Assembly (NCBI RefSeq): GCF_042665255.1 | Contig: NZ_JBHTCD010000020.1 | Source: Insolitispirillum peregrinum | GTDB taxonomy: Bacteria > Pseudomonadota > Alphaproteobacteria > Rhodospirillales > Rhodospirillaceae | Reading direction: 5' to 3' (one strand) | Length of the DNA stretch: 64,000 nucleotides | Shown: positions 16,790 through 26,146 of the stretch, piece by piece | Numbering within the stretch: position 1 is the stretch's first letter | Layout: each line of letters begins with the position of its first letter | Program-made: the position numbers and the translations under genes | Notes under the pieces: generated by a model | Databases searched by the model: none | What the model was told of the DNA's origin: nothing | Seen by the model: only the letters and a program-made list of their open reading frames with translations

Positions 16790-17590
16790 ATGAGCCAGAC
16801 CTTTTCCACCATCCTGTTCGAAGTCAGCAACGGCATCTCCCGCCTGACCCTCAACCGCCCGGACAAGCTCAACAGCTTTACCGAAGAAATGCATGCCGAG
16901 CTGCGCACCGCCCTTGATCAGGTGCAAACCGACACCAGCATCCGGGTACTGGTGATCAGCGGCGCCGGGCGCGGGTTCTGCGCCGGGCAGGATCTGGGCG
17001 ACCGGGCGATGCAGATCAACGCCGGACAGATGCCCGACATCGGCAACACCGTCGAGCGCAATTACAAGCCGCTGATCCTGCGCCTGAGCGCCCTGCGCGT
17101 GCCGACCATTGCCGCCGTCAACGGCATCGCCGCCGGAGCCGGGGCCAGTCTGGCGCTGGCCTGTGATCTGGTGGTGGCGGCAAAGTCCGCCTCGTTCCTG
17201 CAGGCCTTCAGCAAGATCGGCCTGATTCCCGACACCGGGGGGACCTGGTTCCTGCCGCAGCGGATCGGCATGGCGCGGGCGATGGGGCTGGCGTTGCTGG
17301 CCGACAAGCTGCCCGCCGAGAAAGCCGCCGACTGGGGGCTGATCTGGGCTGCCGTTGACGATGACGCCTTTGCCGCCACCATCACCGAACTGGCCGAACG
17401 GCTGACCGTCGCCCCGACCAAGGCGCTGGTGCGCACCCGGCAGGCGATGCACGCCGCGCAGAACCACACCCTGGAACAGCAGTTGTCGTTTGAGGGGATG
17501 TGCATGCGCGAGCTGGGCTGGAGCAAGGACTATGCCGAGGGGGTGGCGGCGTTCACCGCCAGGCGACCTCCCAACTTTACAGGTGAATGA
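16790..17590 (+). CDS. paaG: 1,2-epoxyphenylacetyl-CoA isomerase PaaG
   Basis: A 266-aa crotonase-family enzyme, the length of E. coli PaaG (about 262). It isomerises ring epoxide CoA to oxepin-CoA and later shifts a double bond. The signatures are LTLNRPDKLNSFTEEMHAEL, GAGRGFCAGQDLGDRA near residue 65, GIAAGAGASLALACDLVVAA near 115 and SKIGLIPDTGGTWFLPQRIG, the last being typical of PaaG. It follows paaN by 26 nt and overlaps paaH by 4 nt. Its presence implies that an epoxidised ring CoA intermediate is formed in this organism. Confidence 0.94.
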   Translation: MSQTFSTILFEVSNGISRLTLNRPDKLNSFTEEMHAELRTALDQVQTDTSIRVLVISGAGRGFCAGQDLGDRAMQINAGQMPDIGNTVERNYKPLILRLSALRVPTIAAVNGIAAGAGASLALACDLVVAAKSASFLQAFSKIGLIPDTGGTWFLPQRIGMARAMGLALLADKLPAEKAADWGLIWAAVDDDAFAATITELAERLTVAPTKALVRTRQAMHAAQNHTLEQQLSFEGMCMRELGWSKDYAEGVAAFTARRPPNFTGE

Positions 17591-19110
17591 TGTCTGCACT
17601 GCCTCTGTCCACACCGGTGGCAGTGGTCGGAGCGGGGGCGATGGGCAGCGGTATCGCGCACATCGCCGCCCGTGCCGGGCACCCGGTGTTCCTGTACGAC
17701 AGCCGCCCCGGAGCCGCCGCCGACGCGGTGGCCAGCCAGCGGGCCAGCTTTGCCACGCTGGCCCAAAAGGGCAAGCTGGATGCCGACACCGCCCACGCCG
17801 CCAGCGCCGCCTTGCAGGCGGTTGACACGCTGGACGAGCTGGCCGGGGCCGGACTGGTGATCGAAGCGATCATCGAAGACCTGACGGTCAAGCAGGAGCT
17901 GTTCCGCCGCCTCGAAGCCGTGACCGCCCCCGACTGTATCCTCGCCAGCAACACCTCGTCGCTGTCGATCACCGCCATCGCCTCGGCCCTTGACGCGCCG
18001 CAACGGCTGGCCGGGCTGCATTTCTTCAATCCGGCCCCACTGATGGCGCTGGTCGAGGTGGTCAGCGGCCTTGCCACCGCTCCGGCGGTGGTGGACACCC
18101 TGATGGCGACGGCGCAAGGGTGGGGCAAGACCCCGGTGCGCGCCGGCTCGACGCCGGGATTCATCGTCAACCGCGTCGCCCGCCCCTATTATGCCGAAGC
18201 CCTGCGGCTGCTGGACGAACAGGTCAGTGATACCGCCACCCTTGACGCCCTCTATCGTGATGCCGGTGGCTTTCGCATGGGGCCGTTCGAGCTGATGGAC
18301 CTGATCGGCCACGACGTCAATTTCGCCGTCACCTCGTCGGTGTGGCGGGCGTTCTTTCATGACCCACGCTTTACCCCGTCGTTGATCCAGCAGGAACTGG
18401 TTGCCGCTGGCTTTCTTGGCCGCAAGAGCGGGCGCGGCTTTTATGATTATCGCGGCGGCGAGCGCCCCGACGTGCAGGTGGCACCGCACTGCCCCGCCCC
18501 GAACGGCATTGTGCTGCACGGGGATCACCCGGCCACCGCTGCGCTGACCGCCCGCTTGCAGGCCCATGGCGTTGCCTGCCAGCACCAGTCTGCCGACGAT
18601 GACCGGCTGGCAAGCGTTGGCTCTGCCGTGCTCTACCCCACCGATGGCCGCACCGCCGCCCAGCGCGCCGCCAGCAGCGGGATTGCCGATACGGCGGTGC
18701 TGGACCTCGCCCTTGACTATCGGCAGGCATCCCGGCTGGCGATGACCTGTGCGCCGCACTGCACTCCGGCGGCACGGCAGGCCCTCACCGGCCTGTTGCA
18801 AGCGGCAGGCATCGCCGTCTCCTGGCTGGCGGATTCTCCGGCGCTGGCGGTGATGCGCACGGTGGCGATGCTGGCCAACGAGGCCGGTGATGCCGTCCAC
18901 CATGGCGTCTGCTCTGCCGCCGCCGCCGATACCGCCATGCGGCTGGGAGCCAATTATCCCTGTGGCCCGCTGGCGTGGGCCGACCGCATCGGCGTCGCCA
19001 CCGTGGTGCGGGTGCTGGACCATCTGGCGGCCTACTATGGCGAGGACCGCTATCGCCTGTCGCCCTATCTGCGATCCTGTCTGTTGAGCGGGAGGCCCTG
19101 CCATGCCTGA
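17587..19110 (+). CDS. paaH: 3-hydroxyadipyl-CoA dehydrogenase PaaH
   Basis: A 507-aa NAD-dependent 3-hydroxyacyl-CoA dehydrogenase. The Rossmann motif VAVVGAGAMGSGIAHIAA is at residues 11-28. Catalytic residues lie in ASNTSSLSITAIA and GLHFFNPAPLM (the His), and the first C-terminal domain begins at TPGFIVNRVARPYYAEALRL. A second, divergent C-terminal dehydrogenase domain fills the last 110 residues, giving the usual long PaaH architecture. It starts in an ATGA overlap with paaG and overlaps paaI by 8 nt, so all three are translationally coupled. It oxidises 3-hydroxyadipyl-CoA to 3-oxoadipyl-CoA. Confidence 0.94.
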   Translation: MMSALPLSTPVAVVGAGAMGSGIAHIAARAGHPVFLYDSRPGAAADAVASQRASFATLAQKGKLDADTAHAASAALQAVDTLDELAGAGLVIEAIIEDLTVKQELFRRLEAVTAPDCILASNTSSLSITAIASALDAPQRLAGLHFFNPAPLMALVEVVSGLATAPAVVDTLMATAQGWGKTPVRAGSTPGFIVNRVARPYYAEALRLLDEQVSDTATLDALYRDAGGFRMGPFELMDLIGHDVNFAVTSSVWRAFFHDPRFTPSLIQQELVAAGFLGRKSGRGFYDYRGGERPDVQVAPHCPAPNGIVLHGDHPATAALTARLQAHGVACQHQSADDDRLASVGSAVLYPTDGRTAAQRAASSGIADTAVLDLALDYRQASRLAMTCAPHCTPAARQALTGLLQAAGIAVSWLADSPALAVMRTVAMLANEAGDAVHHGVCSAAAADTAMRLGANYPCGPLAWADRIGVATVVRVLDHLAAYYGEDRYRLSPYLRSCLLSGRPCHA

Positions 19111-19564
19111 ACACACGCCTGAGCATACCCCGGACCTCACCGCACAGGAGCTTGCCACCCGCGTCGGAGCAGCGATGTGGGCCCGCGACCACGCCCCGCA
19201 AATGCTGGGGATGCGCCTGATCTCGATTGCCCCCGGTGCCGCCTGTCTGGACATGCCGGTGCGCGAGGACATGACCAACGGGCACGCCATCTGCCACGGC
19301 GGGCTGATCTTCACCCTGGCAGATACCGCCTTTGCTTATGCCTGTAACAGCGGCAACCACACCACCGTTGCCTCGGCCTGCCATGTTGACTTTCTGGCTC
19401 CGGCACAGGTTGGTGACATCCTGCGTGCCGAAGCCATCGAACGCGCCACCGCCGGACGCAGCGGCGTCTATGACGTCACCGTCACCCGGCAGGATGGCAG
19501 CATCATCGCGATGTTCCGCGGCAAATCCAGCCGCATCAAAGGCGACGTCCTTACCGGCCCCTGA
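19103..19564 (+). CDS. paaI: Hotdog-fold hydroxyphenylacetyl-CoA thioesterase PaaI
   Basis: A 153-aa hotdog thioesterase. The PaaI motif MTNGHAICHGGLIFTLADTA (near residues 58-77) contains the conserved Asn-Gly and His-Gly-Gly residues with the catalytic Asp, followed by ASACHVDFLAPAQVGD. PaaI is a housekeeping enzyme that releases CoA from dead-end hydroxyphenylacetyl-CoA or ring-hydroxylated side products. It overlaps the 3' end of paaH by 8 nt. Confidence 0.93.
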   Translation: MPEHTPEHTPDLTAQELATRVGAAMWARDHAPQMLGMRLISIAPGAACLDMPVREDMTNGHAICHGGLIFTLADTAFAYACNSGNHTTVASACHVDFLAPAQVGDILRAEAIERATAGRSGVYDVTVTRQDGSIIAMFRGKSSRIKGDVLTGP

Positions 19565-19639
19565 TCAGACCTGATCTTACAGAACGCCGGACCGACGCGC
19601 CTCAAAGCTCTCAAGAAACAAGATTACAGGAGAGGAACA

Positions 19640-20965
<1,326 letters not shown>

Positions 20966-20994
20966 TCCCCCCCTTTCTGCCAGAGCAGGTTCCG

Positions 20995-22200
20995 ATGACT
21001 GAAGCCCTGATTTGTGATGCCGTCCGTACCCCTGTCGGACGTTACGGTGGTGCCTTGTCCGGCGTGCGCGCCGATGATCTGGCCGCCATCCCGTTGCGGG
21101 CGCTGGTTGAGCGCAACCCGTCGGTGGACTGGGAGGCGGTCGATGACGTGATCTATGGTTCGGCCAATCAGGCCGGTGAAGACAACCGCAACGTCGCCCG
21201 CATGGCCGCGCTGCTGGCCGGTCTGCCGGTTGGCGTGCCCGGTACCACCCTCAACCGCCTGTGCGGATCGGGGATGGATGCTGTCGGTCTGGCTGCCCGC
21301 ACCATCAAGGCCGGTGAAGGCGCGTTGATGCTGGCCGGAGGGGTCGAAAGCATGTCGCGCGCCCCGTTCGTGATGCCGAAAAGCGACAGCGCCTTTTCGC
21401 GCAGCGCCGCCCTGTACGACACCACCATCGGCTGGCGGTTCATCAATCCGCGAATGAAGCAGATGTACGGCGTGGACTCGATGCCGGAAACGGCGGACAA
21501 CGTGGCCGCCGACTTCGCCATTTCCCGCGCCGATCAGGACGCCTTTGCCCTGCGCTCGCAACAGCGCTGGGCCGCTGCCCATGCCGCCGGAGTGTTCACC
21601 GACGAAATCGTGCCGGTGGTCATCCCGCAGAAAAAGGGCGACCCGAAGGTGATCACCACCGACGAACACCCGCGCCCGGAAACCACTCTCGACAGTCTGG
21701 CCCGCCTGAAAGGGGTCAACGGCCCGGAGCTGACCGTCACCGCGGGCAATGCCTCGGGGGTCAATGACGGCGCCTGTGCCCTGCTGCTGGCCTCGGAACA
21801 GGCCGCCCGGCAGCACGGACTGACTCCGCTGGCGCGGGTGGTCGGGATGGCTACCGCCGGTGTTCTGCCGCGCATCATGGGCATCGGCCCGGTTCCGGCG
21901 GTGCGCAAGGTGCTGGCGCAGACCGGCCTGACGCTGGCGCAGATGGATGTCATCGAGCTGAACGAAGCCTTCGCCGCCCAGTCGCTGGCCGTCCTGCGCG
22001 AGCTGGGTCTGCCCGACGATGCCGCCCACGTCAACCCCAACGGCGGCGCCATCGCCATCGGCCATCCGCTGGGGATGAGCGGCGCCCGCCTGATCACCAC
22101 CGCCGCCCGTCAGCTTCGGCGCAGCGGTGGCCGCTATGCCCTGTGCACCATGTGCATCGGGGTGGGTCAGGGCATCGCCCTGATCATCGAACGCGTTTGA
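20995..22200 (+). CDS. paaJ: 3-oxoadipyl-CoA thiolase PaaJ/PcaF
   Basis: A 401-aa thiolase that cleaves 3-oxoadipyl-CoA to succinyl-CoA and acetyl-CoA. The acyl-accepting Cys is in NRLCGSGMDAVGLAARTIKA near residue 90. The catalytic His is in NPNGGAIAIGHPLGMSGARL and the second Cys in YALCTMCIGVGQGIA near 385. FGSANQAGEDNRN-like residues at 55-65 and the AIRTPVGRYGG-like N terminus match the 3-oxoadipyl-CoA branch. It follows paaK by 29 nt and completes the lower pathway. Confidence 0.94.
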   Translation: MTEALICDAVRTPVGRYGGALSGVRADDLAAIPLRALVERNPSVDWEAVDDVIYGSANQAGEDNRNVARMAALLAGLPVGVPGTTLNRLCGSGMDAVGLAARTIKAGEGALMLAGGVESMSRAPFVMPKSDSAFSRSAALYDTTIGWRFINPRMKQMYGVDSMPETADNVAADFAISRADQDAFALRSQQRWAAAHAAGVFTDEIVPVVIPQKKGDPKVITTDEHPRPETTLDSLARLKGVNGPELTVTAGNASGVNDGACALLLASEQAARQHGLTPLARVVGMATAGVLPRIMGIGPVPAVRKVLAQTGLTLAQMDVIELNEAFAAQSLAVLRELGLPDDAAHVNPNGGAIAIGHPLGMSGARLITTAARQLRRSGGRYALCTMCIGVGQGIALIIERV

Positions 22201-22237
22201 AAAACAAACACGCATCAAAAAAACCGGAGGAAACGCC

Positions 22238-23380
22238 ATGAAAACCCTTGCCTCCCTGCTGGCTGCCGCCGTCCTTGGCCTGAGCGCAGGCCCGGCCACC
22301 GCCGCCGAGCCGATCAGGATCGGGTCGGTGCTGTCGGTCACCGGCCCCGCCGCCTTCCTCGGCGACCCGGAGCTGAAAACGCTGCAAATGTACGTCGAAG
22401 AGATCAACAAGGGCGGCGGCGTCCTCGGGCGGCCGCTGGAGCTGGTCCACTATGACGACGGCAGCGACGCCACCAAGGCCAACAGCTTTGCCAAGCGCCT
22501 GATCGAAGACGACAAGGTGGACGTGATCGTCGGCGGCACCACCAGCGGATCAACCATGTCGATGGTGCCACTGGTCGAAAAGGCCGAAGTGCCATTCGTC
22601 TCGCTGGCGGGCGCGGTGGTGATCGTCGAGCCGGTGAAGAAGTGGGTGTTCAAGACCCCGCACACCGACCGCATGGCAGCGGAAAAGGTGTTCGCCGACA
22701 TGCAGAAGCGCAACATCAGCAAGGTGGCGCTGCTGTCGGAAACCAGCGGCTTTGGTCAGTCGGGCAAAAAGGAAACCGAAGCGGTTGCCAGCAAGTACGG
22801 CATCACGCTGGTGGCCAACGAAACCTATGGCCCCAAAGACACCGACATGAGCCCGCAGCTGACCAAGATCAAGAACACCGCTGGCGTGCAGGCACTGTTC
22901 GTGTTCGGTCTGGGACAAGGGGCGGCGCTGGTGACCAAGAACTACAAGCAGCTTGGCCTAAGCATCCCGCTGTACCAGTCGCACGGGGTGGCCTCGAACG
23001 AGTTCCTCAAGCTGGCGGGCGATGCCGCCAACGGCGTGCGCCTGCCGTCTCCGGCGCAGTTGATCCCCGACAAGCTGCCCGCCGGTGATCCGCAAAAGCC
23101 GGTGGTGACCGCCTATAACAACGCCTTCAAGGCACGGTGGAATCAGGATACCTCGACCTTTGGCGGCTATGCCTATGACGGGCTGATGCTGACCGTCAAC
23201 GCGATCAGGAAGGCCAACTCCACCGACCGCGCCAAGGTGCGTGATGCACTGGAAAGCACCGACCTGTACATCGGGGTCAGCGGCGCCTTCGGCATGTCGC
23301 CGACCGACCACATGGGCCTGACGCTGGACTCGTTCCGCATGCTGAGCGTCAACGGCAACGACTGGGCGCTGGCGGAATAA
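22238..23380 (+). CDS. LIV-type ABC transporter periplasmic binding protein
   Basis: A 380-aa protein with a signal peptide (MKTLASLLAAAVLGLSAGPA, cleavage after TAA near residue 23) and a type I periplasmic binding fold. Typical stretches are IRIGSVLSVTGPAAFLGDPE, NKGGGVLGRPLELVHYDDGS and GGTTSGSTMSMVPLVEKAEV. It follows paaJ by 37 nt in the paa operon. No permease or ATPase gene is adjacent; livHMGF at 473-3892 lacks a binding protein and could be the partner. Binding proteins of this class placed with paa genes probably capture phenylacetate or another aromatic acid, but ligand choice is inference. Confidence 0.9.
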   Translation: MKTLASLLAAAVLGLSAGPATAAEPIRIGSVLSVTGPAAFLGDPELKTLQMYVEEINKGGGVLGRPLELVHYDDGSDATKANSFAKRLIEDDKVDVIVGGTTSGSTMSMVPLVEKAEVPFVSLAGAVVIVEPVKKWVFKTPHTDRMAAEKVFADMQKRNISKVALLSETSGFGQSGKKETEAVASKYGITLVANETYGPKDTDMSPQLTKIKNTAGVQALFVFGLGQGAALVTKNYKQLGLSIPLYQSHGVASNEFLKLAGDAANGVRLPSPAQLIPDKLPAGDPQKPVVTAYNNAFKARWNQDTSTFGGYAYDGLMLTVNAIRKANSTDRAKVRDALESTDLYIGVSGAFGMSPTDHMGLTLDSFRMLSVNGNDWALAE

Positions 23381-23434
23381 CGCAAATCCCGAGCAGATGG
23401 ATCATCTGCGACGACGCATTTGCGTTTGAAAAAG

Positions 23435-23515
23435 CACAGGAAACAAAAAGACCGTGGAGCGCTGCTCCACACCTCGCCGGGGCCGAAAGGCCCCGGACCC
23501 CGTTCTGTTGATTTA
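23435..23515. repeat. Dispersed MITE-like element, truncated copy 2
   Basis: This partial copy starts at CACAGGA (23435), carries the palindrome GTGGAGCGCTGCTCCAC and the hairpin GGGGCC-GAAA-GGCCCC, then diverges after about 23512. The order matches the right half of the complete copy at 48082-48250 read in reverse. It lies just after the paa operon, where the hairpins could also help end transcription. Confidence 0.7.
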
Positions 23516-23601
23516 TCGCAGACGGTTGGGCTGAGCGAAGGAACTGGCTCCGTCACCGATGGCATGCCCTCCGAGACAGCCTATGCGTGAAAACGAGTTG
23601 C

Positions 23602-23646
23602 CCTGTCAGGAGTGATGTTCCAATATTGAACATCACTCCTGACAGG
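23602..23646. promoter_or_regulatory. Perfect 19-bp inverted repeat before a secreted-protein gene
   Basis: The arms at 23602-23620 (starting CCTGTCAGGAGTG) and 23628-23646 (ending CACTCCTGACAGG) are exact complements around the 7-nt loop CAATATT. The right arm ends 6 nt before the ATG at 23653 and contains the only purine-rich sequence near that start, so an RNA hairpin here would cover the ribosome-binding site. It could be a translational switch or a protein operator. There is no T-tract, so it is not a standard terminator. Confidence 0.6.
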
Positions 23647-23652
23647 CACTCC

Positions 23653-24117
23653 ATGAAATCCGTCTTCCTTGCACTCACGTCTCTTCTCGCCATCAGCACT
23701 GCCCACGCTGAAGATGCGCCACAGGGCTGCGCGCCAGTCGAGGGAACGTGGTACAGCACCTACCTTATCCCCGGCCTTGGCCCCGCGGACAGGCTGTACC
23801 ATGCCCCCACTGAAGGACCTCTCATTACACTCCGCATTGAGGGCAACAAGGCGACCACCACATCTTTTAACGGCATAAAAAAAATCTATTCGGTCAAAAA
23901 ATACCCTAATAGCAATATATATTCATTCGGCGGAATTGCAAAAGATAAAGAGACAATAAACGCAACAACAGAATATAAATACACAGACGATTTCACAAAA
24001 AAAATAACAGAAGAAGACAGGAAAATATACAACGGAAAATCGCCATGCTTTCTTGTTTACTACCACCAACCAAGAAATAAATACCTTAACATATATATCA
24101 TGGAAAAATCCGAGTAG
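23653..24117 (+). CDS. Small secreted protein of unknown function
   Basis: A 154-aa protein with a clear signal peptide (MKSVFLALTSLLAISTAHAE, cleavage after AHA). The mature part is about 135 residues with two cysteines (CAPVEG near the start and SPCFLVYY near the end) that could form a disulfide, and many Lys, Thr and Tyr residues. I do not recognise a family. From about 23870 the DNA becomes markedly AT-rich, unlike its neighbours, which suggests foreign origin. The start at 23653 is chosen because the signal peptide begins there; the open frame reaches back through the upstream inverted repeat. Confidence 0.6.
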   Translation: MKSVFLALTSLLAISTAHAEDAPQGCAPVEGTWYSTYLIPGLGPADRLYHAPTEGPLITLRIEGNKATTTSFNGIKKIYSVKKYPNSNIYSFGGIAKDKETINATTEYKYTDDFTKKITEEDRKIYNGKSPCFLVYYHQPRNKYLNIYIMEKSE

Positions 24118-24147
24118 CCACCCGAAGCAAAAATGTGAGGCCGTACA

Positions 24148-24240
24148 ATGAGCACAAAAACACCCACCGATGAATCAAAAAAAGTCATGCAGGACAAAGC
24201 TGTCACATTTACACAGCTATCCCCGGGCGAGTACACCTAG
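24148..24240 (+). CDS. Possible 30-residue small ORF
   Basis: ATG at 24148 follows TGAGG by 7 nt and opens 30 codons (MSTKTPTDESKK onward) to a TAG at 24238. The composition is polar with Thr, Lys and Ser. It lies in the AT-rich segment after the secreted protein gene. No family is recognised, and the evidence is only the ribosome-binding site and codon structure. Confidence 0.3.
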   Translation: MSTKTPTDESKKVMQDKAVTFTQLSPGEYT

Positions 24241-24255
24241 ATTTACAGGGGTCTT

Positions 24256-24435
24256 TTGAATCAACATGAAGGTGGACACCTCCGGAAACTGGCCGCCCTG
24301 TACCCGACCATCTACCCCGACTATAAGCCAGCACCGCCACCTCCTCCCTCCAACGCCGAGCTGGAACGGAAAGAACAGGAATTGAAGCGACTGAAAGCAT
24401 TGTATCCAACAATGTTCCCCACTGAAATTGCATGA
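24256..24435 (+). CDS. Possible 59-residue small ORF with internal duplication
   Basis: A TTG at 24256, after CAGGGG, opens 59 codons to a TGA at 24433. The product contains LAALYPTIYPDY near the start and LKALYPTMFPTE at the end, separated by a proline run and a charged helix (ELERKEQELKR). This internal repeat argues that the frame is or was coding. No family is recognised. It may be a remnant of a longer gene whose 5' part is now the separate small frame at 24148. Confidence 0.4.
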   Translation: MNQHEGGHLRKLAALYPTIYPDYKPAPPPPPSNAELERKEQELKRLKALYPTMFPTEIA

Positions 24436-24494
24436 CCTTACATCAGGGATCTGTGGGTCTTGAATGTGGGCCCACAGCACAGGGCACCTGGAGA

Positions 24495-24522
24495 AAAAGA
24501 GTGGGCCGCCACCCACTCTTTT
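24495..24522. terminator. Bidirectional rho-independent terminator
   Basis: The arms AAAAGAGTGGG and CCCACTCTTTT pair perfectly around a 6-nt loop and give a T-run on either strand. It lies between the plus-strand small ORFs and the 3' end of uxaB on the minus strand, so it can serve both. Confidence 0.75.
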
Positions 24523-24534
24523 CATCGCTGGTCG

Positions 24535-26013
24535 TTACTGAACAATCTCGCCCAGCCGGTCAAAGCTGAACGGGGCTTCGGTCAGCACGCCAAACCAGTA
24601 AACCACCTGCTTGCGCAGGGCCGGGGTGTCGATCGAGCGGCCCCAGAATGCCGGTTCCTGCAGATAGGCGGCCACCATCGCCGCCACACCGTCACTGCCC
24701 TGATCCAGAGCGGCAATGGCGGTGATGCGGGCCAGAATCTCCGGTGCATCGCGTGGCGGCAGGGTTTCGGCAGCCGGGAAGCGGCCGAGATAGAACACCA
24801 GCCACGCCGCCAGCGACAGCGACAACAGGCGCGGGTACGAGCCGAACTCTTCGGCGTAACCCAGCAGGCGGTCAAGGTCGCGGGTCTGGTACTTCACCAG
24901 CCCGTTCAGGCTGATGTCGTGCCACAGGTGGCGGATGTAGGGATTGCGGAAACGGCGCAGTACGGCGTCGGCGAAGTCCTGCAACTCGGCCTTTGGCAGG
25001 GACAGCAGCGGGATGATTTCCTCACCCAGAAGACGATCGAGGAAGCGCGCCCCCACCGGGTTGGTCACCGACTCCCCCACCGTCGCAATACCGGCCAGCA
25101 TCGCCAGCGGGCACAGCGCGGTGTGCGCCCCGTTGAGGATCGCCACCTTGCGCGCCTTGTAGGGGGTCACATCGTCGGTGATGATCGTCCCGGCGTCGTA
25201 CTGCCCCAGCGGCAGGCGCAATTCCGGCATCCCCGGCTTGCGTTCGATCACCAGCAGGTGGAACAGCTCGCCGGTGGTCATGAACAGGTCATCATAGCCC
25301 AGTTCGGCGCGCAGGGCGTCGGCGTCGGCACGCGGGAAGCCCGGAACGATGCGGTCAACCAGTGTATTGTAAAAGGCATTGTGCTGCTCGACCCAGGCAA
25401 TGAAGCCCGGTTCCAGCGACCATTCGGCAGCGTGCTGCAACACGATCCGGCGCAGCTCGTCGCCGTTGTGGTCGATCAGCTCGCAGGCCAGCAATTGCAG
25501 GCCCATTTCCGGCGCACCGCCAAAGTGCGTCCAGCGTTCATGCAGATAGCGCGTCACCTTGGCCGGGAACGACACCGGCGGCGCATCGCCATAGGCCACC
25601 GTCGGCACATAGGCGATCCCGGCGTCGGTGGTGTTCGACACCATCACCGTGATCTCGGGAGTGCGGGCCAGTTCCAGCACCGCCTCCCACTCGCTGTGCG
25701 CCGACAGCTCGCGACGGATGCAGCCAACCAGCCGGGACTCCGACACCGCCGTGCCGCTGTCATCCACCCCGCGCGACAGCACGGTATAGAGGCCGTCCTG
25801 TTCATTGAGGGTATGCGGCATGCCCCCGGCGATCGGGCGCACCACCACCACCCCCCAGTCGGCTCCGGCGGCTTCGTTCAGCCGGTCCACCTTCCAGTCA
25901 AAGAACGCACGCAGAAAGTTGCCTTCGCCGAACTGGATGATGCGCGGGGTCGGGCGGGCTTTGCCCTGTGCCACCGGCAGGGCGGCACTCAGGCGGGGGA
26001 AGGTCGTCGTCAT
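24535..26013 (-). CDS. uxaB: Tagaturonate reductase (altronate oxidoreductase) UxaB
   Basis: A 492-aa member of the mannitol/altronate dehydrogenase family. The N-terminal dinucleotide site starts IIQFGEGNFLRAFFDWKVDR near residue 24. The catalytic Lys and neighbours lie in YKARKVAILNGAHTALCPLA near 290, a family signature. It interconverts D-tagaturonate and D-altronate with NADH. It is the last gene of the sugar-acid operon, 130 nt after uxaA, with a repeat hairpin between them. No uxaC (uronate isomerase) is in the window, so its substrate may come from the dehydrogenase at 30755-31774. Confidence 0.93.
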   Translation of the reverse strand: MTTTFPRLSAALPVAQGKARPTPRIIQFGEGNFLRAFFDWKVDRLNEAAGADWGVVVVRPIAGGMPHTLNEQDGLYTVLSRGVDDSGTAVSESRLVGCIRRELSAHSEWEAVLELARTPEITVMVSNTTDAGIAYVPTVAYGDAPPVSFPAKVTRYLHERWTHFGGAPEMGLQLLACELIDHNGDELRRIVLQHAAEWSLEPGFIAWVEQHNAFYNTLVDRIVPGFPRADADALRAELGYDDLFMTTGELFHLLVIERKPGMPELRLPLGQYDAGTIITDDVTPYKARKVAILNGAHTALCPLAMLAGIATVGESVTNPVGARFLDRLLGEEIIPLLSLPKAELQDFADAVLRRFRNPYIRHLWHDISLNGLVKYQTRDLDRLLGYAEEFGSYPRLLSLSLAAWLVFYLGRFPAAETLPPRDAPEILARITAIAALDQGSDGVAAMVAAYLQEPAFWGRSIDTPALRKQVVYWFGVLTEAPFSFDRLGEIVQ

Positions 26014-26040
26014 GGACGGGTATCCTTTTGGCAGAAATAC

Positions 26041-26146
26041 TTAGACCAGCGTGCGTTAGACCTGACGCGGTCACGCTGGTCTAACATTTTGATTTGTCGC
26101 ATTGTTTATGCGAAAACCGGTTCCCGCTTTTCGCACAATGCTCTAA
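26041..26146. repeat. Dispersed palindromic element, copy 1
   Basis: Two stem-loops are present. The first is TTAGACCAGCGTG (26041-26053) pairing with CACGCTGGTCTAA (26072-26084). The second is GCATTGT and TGCGAAAA on one side with TTTTCGCA and ACAATGC on the other (26099-26141). The element fills the gap between uxaB and uxaA and contributes the uxaA stop codon (TAG). It could act as an intra-operon processing or attenuation site. Confidence 0.8.
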
